A stretch of DNA of 64,000 nt from the NCBI GenBank assembly GCA_031472005.1, contig PZJY01000012.1:248001-312000 (forward strand), in the 5' to 3' direction. Source of the stretch: Tetracladium setigerum. Lineage: Eukaryota; Ascomycota; Leotiomycetes; Helotiales. Below the pieces are notes generated by a model. It was not told where the DNA came from and made no database searches. It was given only the letters and a program-made list of their open reading frames with translations. The position numbers and the translations under genes are program-made. The first letter of the stretch is position 1, and the number at the start of each line of letters is the position of its first letter. Shown here piece by piece: positions 46,715 to 57,299 of the stretch.

Positions 46715-48009
46715 CTACCGTCTACCAGAATCCCGCTTAATACCCTTCTTTGCGCTCTCCTTCTTCAGCTCTGCAGCCTGTGCAGCTAGTGCCAACTTCT
46801 TAGCCGCAATCTCTTCCTCGGTCTCCACAAACAACCCAACAATATCCTTGCGCTTGGGCAAGAACTTGCCAGTCCTCTGCTGATACAATTTATAATCTGG
46901 ATATTTGCCCGCAGTGACGAGCTCGGTGAACCATGTGGAAGCTTGGAAGAGGAAGAGATAGCTAATGGCACCCGCAAAGGTCCAGTTGAAGAGAACATTG
47001 GTGTCCCAGCAGCCCCATTGGTAGAGTGCTACCCAGATAGCTTGCTCGGCGGCGAAGTTGGGGTGGCGCGAGTAGGCCCAGAAACCGGTTGTGACAAAGC
47101 CGCGGTCGAGGTCGATAGCTTCGTAGCCAAAGGGGACTTTAGCGGTTTTTTGGTACTGGGCTTTCGCACTTTGGTAGGCTGAAATTAGACTGTTAGCAGG
47201 GTGTGCTGGGGGTCGAGCGGGGAGGGAAGCATACTCCATTGGGTTTGGTCTGCAAAGTATTCAATGACAACGAGGATCATCATTCCGCGCACGAAAACAT
47301 TGTCTGCTGTAGACATGACTTCAGCGGTTGGGATGAGGGTGGTGAGGAGCATTGGGTATACAGGGGTCGTGATAAGGAAGAGGAGGAGGGACTGGGCAAG
47401 GGAGATGAAGAAAACGTTGAAGATGAAGAAGAGTGGCGCGTTCATTTTGGCACGGAGAAGAGCCCTGCGGATATTTGTGTTAGAATACAGTCGGGAGAAG
47501 GAGGGAGACAACGCACCATCGATAATCCTCGCCTCCAATACTGTAACCTCCTTTGCGCCAAAAGTTGAAAGTCAATCGCAACTATGCACACCAATTAGCA
47601 TCCTTTCTCCGCGTAATTAATTAGAGTAGGCACATACACTCCATATAACGCTAAATGCAATCAAGTTATCCAACCTCACGGTGTTCAATCCTTGGTAATG
47701 CGCCCAGACGCAGTAATGTACATTGTAAATGGTTGGCAGAATGCTCCACATGCGATCAACTTGCGAGTAGTTCTTATTGACCTCGGAAATAAGTAGGAAG
47801 ACCGGGGCAAGGAAGAGCGAGAAGGCGAGAGCAGTAATCAGAGGGTTGGTGGAGAGGTAGATTTCCTTGAGCGCGGCAAGGTCATTCCATGATGCGAAAA
47901 GGAGTGTCGGGAGCGGTTTGAGCTGATGGAGATAGGGGAGAACAGTGAACGTGAAGTCGGAGCACTCATAAAGCCTCGTAACATTCGGGAGGGCGGATGG
48001 CAGCACCAT
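46715..48009 (-). CDS. DUF1295 / steroid-reductase-like multi-pass membrane protein
   Basis: Member of the DUF1295 family, related to steroid 5-alpha reductases and isoprenylcysteine methyltransferases; probably ER-located, substrate unknown. Exons: 47638-48009, 47517-47581, 47235-47464 and 46715-47178; phases fit without correction. Hydrophobic stretches include LITALAFSLFLAPVFLLISE, FFIFNVFFISLAQSLLLFLI and YLFLFQASTWFTELV. Family signatures: NKNYSQVDRMWSILP, then FNFWRKGGYSIGGEDYRW, and the C-terminal FWAYSRHPNFAAEQAIW with TAGKYPDYKLYQ, which lines the cofactor/substrate site in relatives. The C-terminal tail is Lys-rich. ATG 48009 matches the usual family start; the frame is open further upstream. 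Confidence 0.85.
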
Positions 48010-48398
48010 TGTGAGGAAGGGGAGGATTATTAGGGAGTCGTGTGCCCCGTTGTGTTTGTTGATGATGTGAAGATAATCGCGGGCGAAATGTGGACGAAGT
48101 GGCTTGTTGTCAATGACGGCCACTGAACCCTGCAAGACTCTCTTGCGCTTAGCCTCGGCTGCTTTGTCAGCCCGTACCCGTAGCCGTCTCGGATTTGTCC
48201 TCACAGTCTCCTCTCTTTCAAGTTGTATTCAGCCAATACCTAACTTCTGAGGAGACACTTAATGTGGTCTCTCGACGCGTCAAATTCATACGTGATTATA
48301 CAGCATGATTCTCCAACCATCACAACGGCATATTGATCCGAGAAAATCGTGAAAGAGGAATTTCACATCCTCACAAAAACCAATCCTGATTCAACATC

Positions 48399-50798
48399 AT
48401 GCCCAGGAAAATCCTCTGCGTGGCAGAGAAGAACTCCATTTCTAAGGCTGTGACAGGTCATTTGTCTGGGGGACAATTTCAAACCGTAAGTTATCTTCAT
48501 ATCTTTGAATGTCCCCAGCTGACAGCAAGACGGCAAACAGACCAACACTCAGATCACTTACATCAAGAATTATAAATTCGACTACGACTTCGGTGGAGCC
48601 TGGGGCAATTGCAATGTTGTCTTTACCTGTGTATCAGGTCATATGACTGAGGTAAAATTTGGTCCTGACATTGAAAAGGGTGATTGGTACAATCCCAACC
48701 CCAAAGTTCTCTTCACGGCGCCCGTGACTGTTGCTGTAGGCGAGGTATTTGTCTATCAATTTTTTAACTTGATTTTCAGCCTGACAGGACCTTAGGACAA
48801 AGAAAGTATAGCCAGGAACATCAAAAATGAGGCTCAAGGAGCATTTGCTGTCTTCATCTGGACGGATTGTGATCGAGAAGGGGAGCACATTGGAGGTGAG
48901 GTCAGAACTGCGGCTCGTGCAGGTAGAGCTGGCATTCAAGTCAAAAGAGCAAGATTCAGTAACATTGAAAGGGCGTAAGCTATCGTAGTCTTTTCATTTT
49001 CTGAACTATTTTAGTGACATTTGCAGGCATATCATCCAGGCAGCAAGAAACCCCATTGACCTGGACGATCGCCAAATTGAGGCAGTAGCTGCAAGAATAG
49101 AGATGGATCTGAGAATTGGCTATGCATTCACCAGACACTGGACTATTAGTCTCAAAACCCTCGGAGGGCCCTTTTCCGAGGCCGGGAATGGGAGAAGTCG
49201 AGTTTTGAGTTATGGTAACTCGAACAAACTCCAAAAATTCCAACTTAACTAACAGAAAGCAGGAACATGTCAATTCCCAACCCTTGGGTTTATTGTAGAC
49301 CGTTACTTCCGGGTGAAGAACTTCGTCCCTGAAAAGTTCTGGACCATCAAAGTAACCCACAACCGAGATGATATCAATGTCGTCTTCAATTGGTCTCGAA
49401 ACCGACTCTTCGACCGTGCCGTCGTTACCATTATCTACGAACGCTGCCTCCTCGCCAAAATGGCCAAAGTGGTCAAGATCCAGTCCAAACCAACCAAAAA
49501 ATGGAAACCACTCCCTCTAACCACCGTCGAGCTCCAAAAAATGGCCACTCGATTCCTCCGTATGACCGGCGCCCAAGCCATGTCCGTAGCAGAAGGACTC
49601 TACCAAAAAGGATTCATCAGCTATCCCCGCACCGAAACCGATCGTTTCGATAAAGGAATGAACCTCAAAGCCTTGTGCGAAAAACAAACTCGAGATGATC
49701 GCTGGGGCCAATTCGCAGATAATCTCGTTAACCATGATGGCTTTCGACAACCCCGCGAAGGCCGTAACGATGATAAAGCCCATCCCCCAATCCACCCCGT
49801 TCAATACGTCGCCCATGCAGCTCTGAGCCCTCAAGAATCCCAAATCTATGAACTCATCACCCGGCGTTTCCTCGCCTGCTGTTCCGAAGACGCAAAAGGT
49901 CACACCACCACCGTTGAAATCCTGTACGGCGAGGAACTCTTCACTGCCTCCGGTCTGGTGGTCCTCGAACGGAATTACCTGGATGTGTATTGGTATGAGA
50001 ACTGGCACAGCAGTACCATGCTACCGAACTTTCGCATGGGCGAGATGTTTGAGCCGACAGAGGCGATGATGAATGAAGGGAGTACGACGCCACCGAGTTA
50101 TCTGACGGAATCGGATTTGATTGCCTTGATGGATGCGAATGGGATCGGGACGGATGCGACGATGGCGGAGCATATTCAGAAGATTCAGGAAAGAGAATAT
50201 GTGACGGTTAGGCAGGCTGGTGGAGGAGTCGTTAATAATAATGAACCTGCTGTTGCGGCGAGAGGTGGGAGGGGTGGTGCGAGAGGTGGGAGGGGTGGTG
50301 CGAGAGGTGGGAGAGGTAGGGGGCGAGGCGATGCAGGAGGTGCGCTGAATCTATTCTGTGCTTTTGAAGTTATGCCTAGAGCCTAAAAAAGAAACATACT
50401 AACCACCTCCAGCAAACAACGATGGCCCGAGACCAGCCGGCGGAGGAGGAGGAGGAGGCAACAATGTCTTTCTCCCCACCAACCTCGGCGTAGCCCTTGT
50501 CGACGGCTACGAGAAAATGGAATTCGAAACTAGTTTACACAAGCCCTTCCTCCGAAAAGAGATGGAATTACGAATGAAGGATATCTGCGAAGGGAGATTA
50601 TCGAAGAATGATATGGTCAGGGCATGTGTGAGGCAGTATAAAGCTGTTTTTGAGCAGAGCGAGGAGAGGATGGACGTTTTGAAGGCTGTAAGTTTTCTCT
50701 TGAACTATTTTCTCTATCTAGGTGGGAAAAAGGGAATCCGGTCTAATCGTTTTTGGATGCAGTCTTGTAGGAAATATGTGCTTCAAGGCGCGAGATGA
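48399..50798 (+). CDS. TOP3: DNA topoisomerase III (type IA)
   Basis: Type IA topoisomerase that with RecQ/Sgs1 and Rmi1 dissolves recombination intermediates. Exons: 48399-48485, 48541-48744, 48796-48974, 49027-49214, 49263-50339, 50413-50687 and 50763-50798. All phases fit. Toprim domain: KILCVAEKNSISKAVTGHLSGG, then FIWTDCDREGEHIGGEV with the acidic DxD. RARFSNIERAHI and LRIGYAFTR follow. The active-site Tyr lies in GFISYPRTETDRF, and DANGIGTDATMAEHI follows. A Gly/Arg-rich RGG run precedes intron 5. The C-terminus (PTNLGVALVDGYEKMEF, EMELRMKDICEGRLSKNDMV) is canonical. It ends right after the short last exon and lacks the C-terminal zinc domains of animal TOP3A. The segment after the RIGYAFTR motif diverges from the usual sequence. 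Confidence 0.95.
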
Positions 50799-51019
50799 TA
50801 AACGTTATATACCCCAAAATTATGCCCAGACAAGAACACTCTGGCACCCATAGAGATTAGAGCTTAACACGCAATCAAGCAACCAAAAAGAATTGCTACT
50901 ACTAAGAATGTCTTCAAGTTCCTCCTTCTTCCTTCTCTTATTTCTCTCTTCTCTTCTAGAACTAGTGTCGTCCTCCCACAAAACCACAACCCAAAAAAAA
51001 TGCAAAAACAGGATCGAAT

Positions 51020-51138
51020 ACATACAACAGCAGGGATTCGCTGGTGGTCACCCACCCAACTACTAATCTACCGATCTAAAGCTTGTGTATGGCAGAGCGG
51101 ACGGGATGCCCAATTCTCTTTAGTCTATGGTCGTATGT
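51020..51138 (-). rRNA. 5S ribosomal RNA, dispersed copy
   Basis: 119 nt on the minus strand. The ends pair as helix I (ACATACGAC with GTTGTATGT, fully paired with one G-T). The conserved 3' half reads TAGTAGTTGGGTGGGTGACC then ACCAGCGAATCCC. GGGCATCCCGTCCGCTC lies in the 5' half, and AAGCTTTAGATCGG is the internal box A. Helix II differs from common fungal 5S but stays paired (CTAAAG with CTTTAG). A T5 run (51003-51008 on +) follows as terminator. Filamentous fungi commonly scatter single 5S genes, often as diverse types. Confidence 0.92.
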
Positions 51139-51549
51139 GACAGCTATTATGGTTATGTGTGATTATGTTGGACGAGGAGGGGGTGGAAGAGAAGGGCGAA
51201 GCGGAGAGAGAGTTAAGCGAGGATTTGGGAGGGTGGAAGGGTGTGGATGTTGAGAATTTAGGTGGACTGATGGTAGGGCAAGGAGAAGGTATGTTGAGGT
51301 TGGGTGTAGAAGGTGATGGTGGAGGTGGAGGTTTTGGTGGTGGTGATATCGTCGTGTGGCTTGGCATTTATCATTTCTCTACTTCTCATCCCGCGTGAAT
51401 ACTATCATTTTCAAAACCCATCCCATGTCTACAGTGTTAACTTCGCTTAGTTGAGTATGCTCCTGATCCAACGTTTCTACGAACTTTTAACAGTCGCAGG
51501 AGGAAACTTGAAAACCGGATGAAGGATGCGCTTTCGAAGGTCGATCTCG
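51139..51549. other. Intergenic region
   Basis: About 410 bp between the 5S gene and the stop of the HET gene. The + strand is purine/G-rich (51170-51350), giving overlapping open frames on both strands without family features. No gene supported. Confidence 0.5.
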
Positions 51550-53751
51550 TTAGACAAGGACGAATTCTTGGAGGTTAACTCCACGTTCTTTTATGGTTTT
51601 GTAGGTGAGTCTTGGGTCTCTTTCTGTCTCTTCCCCTGTCTCCATGTTCTTGTATATCGTATATTTGTCGTCGTCATCATGAACGAGCCTTTCCCATCCA
51701 GCCGGAAGTAAATTATCCAATCTTGGGTCTTCGATTTTGACCTCTCCACTCTCTTTATTCACAAACACAAGTATCTGAATCCCAGTATCCTCCTCTACAC
51801 GTATCTTTATATCGAAATGCTCTGGCATCGGCCCAAGAAATGCTTCGCCTTGCATAAACCCGTCGATGTAGCAAGGCCCAACTACCTCGTACTTAGAGCC
51901 TTTTGACCTCAGAACCATGCCCACATCAGAGCCCAGAAGCATGACGATGTGATCACCAGCTCTTGCCACCCATGGTGCCATTCCCATGTGCCCTTTTTTG
52001 GTTCTGAAAAAACCTTCATATTTCAAGCGCGTGTCGATAACCCTTGTGAATAACGTTGTGTCATTGCTCAATCGTAGACAGCTTGCACTATTTGAAAAAA
52101 CGTCGCGTAATATGCTTTTAAGACTATCGATCGGACAATCCCATGGTGTAGCTTGTGGAGGGATGTATACCTCTGCCAAATCGTTCAACGTGACCGTCCT
52201 ACAGAAAGCATCTAACATGCTTCCACCTCCAACGTAGCCGGCTTCGAAAAGATCCTCTGGTGCTATTCGTTTTATATACTGCGATATTAAAAGTCCAGCT
52301 GGTTTGAGATGGAAATTTGGAGGAACTTGGTGCATACTCTGCGGTATGGAAATTCCGGTTGATTTTATCCTCAGATCTTCTTCCATTGATGACATCTCTT
52401 TGATAACACCAACCTCTATTCCCGTCACGACCAACTCACTGGCACTGGGGTGAAAGCATTCGCATGCTATATTGGCAGCTCCATACCCCATTGTTTCATA
52501 AATCGATTTTAGAGATGACGTTTTCATTTCCCAGTCCGGTACCCAAGTCGGTAAATTTGCGTTTCTCGAGTCCTCGGCGGCCAGGTTACAAGACGACAAC
52601 AGGTGTAGATTTTTCTGATCCTTGATATGCCTGAGTAACACGTCCGTGTAGACCTCTTCCGTCGTCTTTGAATAATTGGATTGTATGCCGAGCGCTCGAT
52701 CTCGTGCATTGAGCATGCCTAGTAAGCCGAAAATGCGATCCCTTGGGTCTGCGAACTTACAGTTCTCGGTGCTGTCAAGTAGAGTTAGAAGGGCCTCCCC
52801 TCTCCCATCGATATAAGCACAAAGACCAATAATTTCATTGAATTTTTGAAATGCGCGGAGAGATATCGTGTTGTCTTTTAACTTGTAAAACATGAGACCA
52901 AATGCATTTCGGAAAGTGGACCATAAGATCGTTCGATCTCCACACATCAATAGAGAAGACGTGTTTCCAAGCCGTATTTCTTGCCAAATCCAAAGCCTCT
53001 CAAACCAGCTGGCGAAGAGCAGAGCATTGAGGCTGCGTAAATCACTGGCATTATACGGTAATGGTGTGTCGAAATCTGCCCACGGAACATCATGAGCAGT
53101 TCTCGGAGCTGCCTTACCCGAAGCCCAATCAAACCAAGCTTTGCTGCTCAATTCTTCCATGAGTTCGATTGCCCGTGCCGTTCCATATTCTGTTTCGCTA
53201 CCACCTGCGCTGTCTTGATCTGGTAGATACAACCGCTCCGGGCCGATCCACGCAACAACTCTGGCAGCTTGGGTGTATATTTCTCCCATTCTCCCAACCT
53301 GAGAAGTCTTCTCCTTATTATCTGTTTGGTTGATACAAATAGAATCAATCCAAAGTAGCCTGTCTCTGTCCGCCAATCGTAGATGTCGCAATGCTTCATC
53401 CAGATTTGCTGTGATAGGTAAAGTGTGCCCCATTTCTGCAAAAGCGGAATGAGCCGACTGTTCTTTCAGCGATGGCACATGGGAGGGTTCCCGAACCATT
53501 ATACGCTTGGATTGTCTTGGTGACCCCCATGCGTAGGAAAGTGCTTCATATTGCTGCCCCTCGGTTCCTGAAAAGGATATAGGGCGAATAGTGACTTCAA
53601 GCACAGCTGAGAATTCTTTAGAAGGAAGCAGAGTGACTACTCTGATTTGAGATTCATTGGGATCGAGAGGCTCGTAGATGTAAGGGATTGTAGAAAGCGC
53701 CGGTGAAGAGGATTGCTGGTCATCTGGATTGGAAGTCTTGCACTCGTCCAT
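51550..53751 (-). CDS. HET-domain (heterokaryon incompatibility) protein with C-terminal WW-like repeats
   Basis: Intronless, 733 residues, frame intact. The HET domain (PF06985) begins after IPYIYEPLDPNESQIRVVTL. Its three classical blocks are visible: YEALSYAWGSPRQSKRI, LRHLRLADRDRLLWIDSICINQTDNKEKTSQVGRMGEIY, and WFERLWIWQEIRLG. HET domains trigger cell death on recognising non-self partners. The middle (DPRDRIFGLLGMLNARDRALGI, then LPTWVPDWEM) is typical of long HET proteins. The last 60 residues carry a WW-like module (LPAGWERLV...YTIYKNMETGEETERDPRL, about 682-715). The second signature Trp is replaced by Glu. Just before it, NKESGEVKIEDPRL looks like half of a second copy. WW modules bind Pro-rich partners, so this may be a recruitment tail. 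Confidence 0.9.
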   Translation of the reverse strand: MDECKTSNPDDQQSSSPALSTIPYIYEPLDPNESQIRVVTLLPSKEFSAVLEVTIRPISFSGTEGQQYEALSYAWGSPRQSKRIMVREPSHVPSLKEQSAHSAFAEMGHTLPITANLDEALRHLRLADRDRLLWIDSICINQTDNKEKTSQVGRMGEIYTQAARVVAWIGPERLYLPDQDSAGGSETEYGTARAIELMEELSSKAWFDWASGKAAPRTAHDVPWADFDTPLPYNASDLRSLNALLFASWFERLWIWQEIRLGNTSSLLMCGDRTILWSTFRNAFGLMFYKLKDNTISLRAFQKFNEIIGLCAYIDGRGEALLTLLDSTENCKFADPRDRIFGLLGMLNARDRALGIQSNYSKTTEEVYTDVLLRHIKDQKNLHLLSSCNLAAEDSRNANLPTWVPDWEMKTSSLKSIYETMGYGAANIACECFHPSASELVVTGIEVGVIKEMSSMEEDLRIKSTGISIPQSMHQVPPNFHLKPAGLLISQYIKRIAPEDLFEAGYVGGGSMLDAFCRTVTLNDLAEVYIPPQATPWDCPIDSLKSILRDVFSNSASCLRLSNDTTLFTRVIDTRLKYEGFFRTKKGHMGMAPWVARAGDHIVMLLGSDVGMVLRSKGSKYEVVGPCYIDGFMQGEAFLGPMPEHFDIKIRVEEDTGIQILVFVNKESGEVKIEDPRLDNLLPAGWERLVHDDDDKYTIYKNMETGEETERDPRLTYKTIKERGVNLQEFVLV

Positions 53752-54700
53752 TTTCAGTTGAGAGGGGGAGTGGACGCAATTCGCTCAAATGCGCAGCTGG
53801 GAGGTTACAGGAGATTACGAGACAGTAACACTGCAAGCAACAAGCAGCGATTTCCTCGAGTAATTTGGTGTCTTCGTTGTAATCGTAATGGGTGATGCAA
53901 TGAAGTGATGCCGCATGAATGCCGAATGAATGGATGCGGAGTATTGCCCAGTCGTGCATGTAAGATCTGATGATGTGTGTACCGAAAGATTGCGAAATGA
54001 ATACGAGTAGGTGAGCATCTGATGCTGCGTGTCTGACAAATCGTAAGGCGTGAAACACGAGGCGTGAAGTCGTAGTGCGATAACGTTGTTTGTGGTGAAT
54101 TATTGCTGTAGAGTAGTTAATTATTGAAAACTTAAATCAATCTCCCTTCCTCGATTCGATCAGCGATAACATGTCAAGGACAAATTGACAATTCCGTCAC
54201 GATATGTTCTTGTCCGCGATGATTTTGCTGAAAAGGAAAAAAAATAAAAAAAATAAAATAGACACATCGCAGCCGTTCAAAATTCAAAACAAGATGTCAG
54301 CACCAAGACCAAGGCAACGACGACCGCTCATGTGATGCGCAGCAAAGTCGCAGCGAGCAGCAGCGACTGTGCCTACCGCCAAGAACGCAGTTCTGTACTG
54401 TGCATTTAAGAGCGAGCCTGTTCGGTGAGACATCCTTCAGAATAGACGCAGTTTTACAATATAAAAACCACTCAATGCCTTACGTAGTATTCTTTAAAAT
54501 AATAACCCAGAAGTATCTATTATCGAAAGTGAAAGTGAAAGTGAGATAAGGAAATCTAGAAATTCTAGAAACCCCACAAAAATGAGGCAACCCAGAAGGT
54601 ATGGCAACCGACAACAGGAGAAAACGATGAGAAGAAAAAAAAGGAATACGAAAAGAAAAGATAGGTAAATAAAAGGGCGGGAGGAGAAAAGGATACTATG

Positions 54701-54769
54701 GCCTTGACTAGCAACTACTCTGCCTGCCTCTACGGCACCGTGGCCCTCGGAGAGCCAGCGGAGCGTCAC
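54701..54769 (-). repeat. Short structured dispersed element, copy B
   Basis: Reverse-complement partner of copy A at 5327-5388. The core 54724-54769 reads GTGACGCTCCGCTGGC onward on the minus strand. It contains GGCTCTCCGAGGGCC, a hairpin of six pairs with a 3-nt loop, and CCACGGTGCCGT. Flanking TAGGTAGGTA is shared loosely with copy A. Nature unknown. Confidence 0.7.
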
Positions 54770-55008
54770 CAACCTTCAAAAAAAGACACCTACCTACCTA
54801 TGGAACTTTTATTAGCACATCCTGGATCTAAGACAACGGTACTCACGTACTGTAGTTAACTTACTTATTCCTTCTCTCCAATCACAACATAACATACTCC
54901 GTATCCATACCCCAATCATCAATAATAACCTCCCACCACACATATAACAAACAATCACCAACCACAAACGAGACACGCCAATTTTTAAATCAAACTACTA
55001 TATTTCCC

Positions 55009-55035
55009 AAAAAAAAAAAAAAAAAAAAAAAAAAA
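55009..55035 (+). repeat. A27 homopolymer
   Basis: Uninterrupted run of 27 A. It might mark the 3' end of an old retroposed sequence, but no such sequence was recognised upstream; it may be a simple poly(dA:dT) tract. Confidence 0.8.
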
Positions 55036-55474
55036 CAGATTTCAACAAGACAGATTTCTCCTTTGATAACTAGATGTGAATAGCCAGGGTATTTGTTTTT
55101 TCTTTTCTCTCTCTTTTCTCTCAATTCATAAAGCTTTGAAGGACATAAAAACAAAGCAAAAAACTCATAAACAGGGGAAGTTTATTCTTTTAAACTTCAT
55201 CTTTCCTGCATCACCTAAACTCCCCCAACCTCCCTTCTAAACCCCCTTTTCTTCTAATTCCCATCTGTTTTTTTCGTAAAAGACGTCTCTGTGTATTGAT
55301 TGTATTTCCGACTCCATACTAAACCAAAATAAAATCTTCTAACCTTCTGAAGGGTAGAAAGAAGCGCCTTGGGTATGCCTATGAAATCCCCTTCCTCCCT
55401 CCTTTATACCGCTTAAACCAAGAAGTAATTCATCCCTCATCTCTCATCGACCAAGCAACCAACCAGTCAATCAA

Positions 55475-57299
55475 TCAAACCCCATTCACCCCTCCATTCG
55501 CCATCTTCCCCATCTTCCCCATCATCTCCTCCTCCTCCGCCGCCTCCCTCCTACACCTCCCACACATACACCACCCCCCAAACTCCCCTCCGCCCACTCC
55601 CTCCTCTCCCTCACAGCCAAATCAATATCACAATAATGATTCAAAATCTCCTCCCCTTCCGTACCCCACCAGGCCTTCCACCTACCCTCCCCTCCCTAAC
55701 CCACAGCTTCATCCTCCCACTCCACTCCCACTGCACATTCGGATCGCAATCATGATTAGCCAGACACCACATCGGATGCACGGCGGCAACTTCAGGGTGT
55801 CCATTCCGCACATTGCATCTCGCGCTCGCCGTGCCTCGGAATTTGGCGTAGAGCGTGTTGAAGATCCATTGGTCGTAGACGTCGATCTCGGCGAAGATGT
55901 CAATGTCCATCTTCTCGAGGACGTGCAAGGGCCGGAGATGTTATGCGCGAAGGAGAAGGGCAGTGTCCAGATGGGCGGCGGAGGCGCATTGAGGGAGAGG
56001 GACACGGCGTTTTGCGCGGAGGGGAGGAAGTCTCCCCAGATGTATTTGACCTGTTTGAGATCAAGCGGGTGCATTTCCTGCGTTGCAGCAAGTGCGAGAG
56101 AACGAGAGAGGAGGAGGAGATAAAGCGCGGATGTTTTCTCGGCGGGGGTGACGTCTTTGCCGATTGTGTCGAGGTCTTTGTCGCAGACGGCGGGGTGGTA
56201 GGATTCCTGTGCTGCTTGGAGGCAGAAATCGTTGCAGAATGTGATGTCGACGCATTCGGGGCAGTTGACTAGTGTGCTTGTGTCGGCGGGGAATTCGGTA
56301 CTGCATGCATCGCAGAAGGTGTCTTTGAGACGGTTGTTGGCTGCGAGGAGGGTGTGCTCGAGGAGGACTGTTTCGCCGGGTGCGAGATCTTCTGTGGCGA
56401 AGAGACCGAGTTGTTTGTTGGTGAGGAGTTGAGAGGAGGAGTTAGAGGATTTGCTGGTGCCATCTTGGAGGATGGGGAGTTCGGTGACTTTGACTTCGCA
56501 TTTTGCACCCATGGAGCGGAGTTCGTTGTTGAGGAAGTCAATTGTTTCCGGGCGTAACGGTCCGGTTCGTGGGCATTCCATGGGTATATTTCTCGACGGA
56601 CTAGTCCTTCGTCCGGGAGGTCATTGATATCGATTGTATCGACTTTCAGCCTTCTCTTGGCCATCTCCTCAATATATTCCTTCGCTTGCAGCAGATCCTC
56701 CTGGCCCGGTTCGTTCTCCAATCCGCGGAGGCAGAATTCGTAGGCGCTTTTCAGACAGCCGCAGAGAAGGAGGGATATCGAGAGGATTCGGTAACAGCGT
56801 GAGGAAGCTACCTTTGCAATTTGCTGTGGGGTTTGCGTAGGCACGTCGAGGTCCATCTCGTGTGAGAGACTTGATGCCCCAATGCCATGCCGGTTTCCGA
56901 AATGTAAGACCCTCGGTAGGCCATCTCTTGCTCGAGTCTCGAGGGCCTCGACGGCGAGTTCGTGATATTCGTATTCCTCGTTCCGGATCTCGTCGCAGAG
57001 GAGAAGGGCGCGGTAGCTATCCCCGCAGCTAGGTCGGGATAGCCAAGGTCAGAGTGAACAATGGCACGTTCAATGTAAGCAATCAGGTCGTAAGGCAGAT
57101 CATGGAGAGCATCTGTCAAGTCCTGTCTCTTCCTCAAGAGTTGGAAGGTCACGGTCTTTTCTCTCTCTCTCTCGTCCTCGGTGTCGGTGTCGCTACTTGT
57201 ATCCATCATGTTGTTGATGCTGTTACTGTAGGAGAAGAACTTGATAAAGCTCGCTTTGTCTCTTGAATACAGTGTTTGGAGCCAGGAGGTGGCTGCCAT
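55475..57299 (-). CDS. SET-domain protein with MYND-like zinc cluster (SMYD-like)
   Basis: Probable protein lysine methyltransferase-like. The N-terminus (MAATSWLQTLY) leads to TPR-like helices (LPYDLIAYIERAIVHSDLGYP, then YRALLLCDEIRNEEYEYHELA). RREIYPWNAHEPDR follows. The split SET domain begins at KQLGLFATEDLAPGETVLLEH. An inserted zinc cluster (FCDACSTEF, NCPECVDITFCNDFC, YHPAVC) precedes LLLLSRSLALAA. The SET core follows: NHDCDPNVQWEWSGRMKLWV, EEILNHYCDIDLAVRERREW, then post-SET GWCMCGRCRREA. No intron is needed. Reading it needs one extra base at five G/C runs (57021-57024, 56550-56552, 55929-55931, 55653-55656, 55574-55579). After correction all family landmarks are in order, so the locus is probably intact and the sequence faulty. 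Start at 57299, first ATG of the frame. Confidence 0.75.

Larger units (their letters stand above)
53752..55474. other. Gene-free region with element copy B and long A tract
   Basis: Upstream of the HET gene, then convergent with nothing obvious. Contains the repeat element at 54701-54769 and A27 at 55009-55035. No supported gene. Confidence 0.5.
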
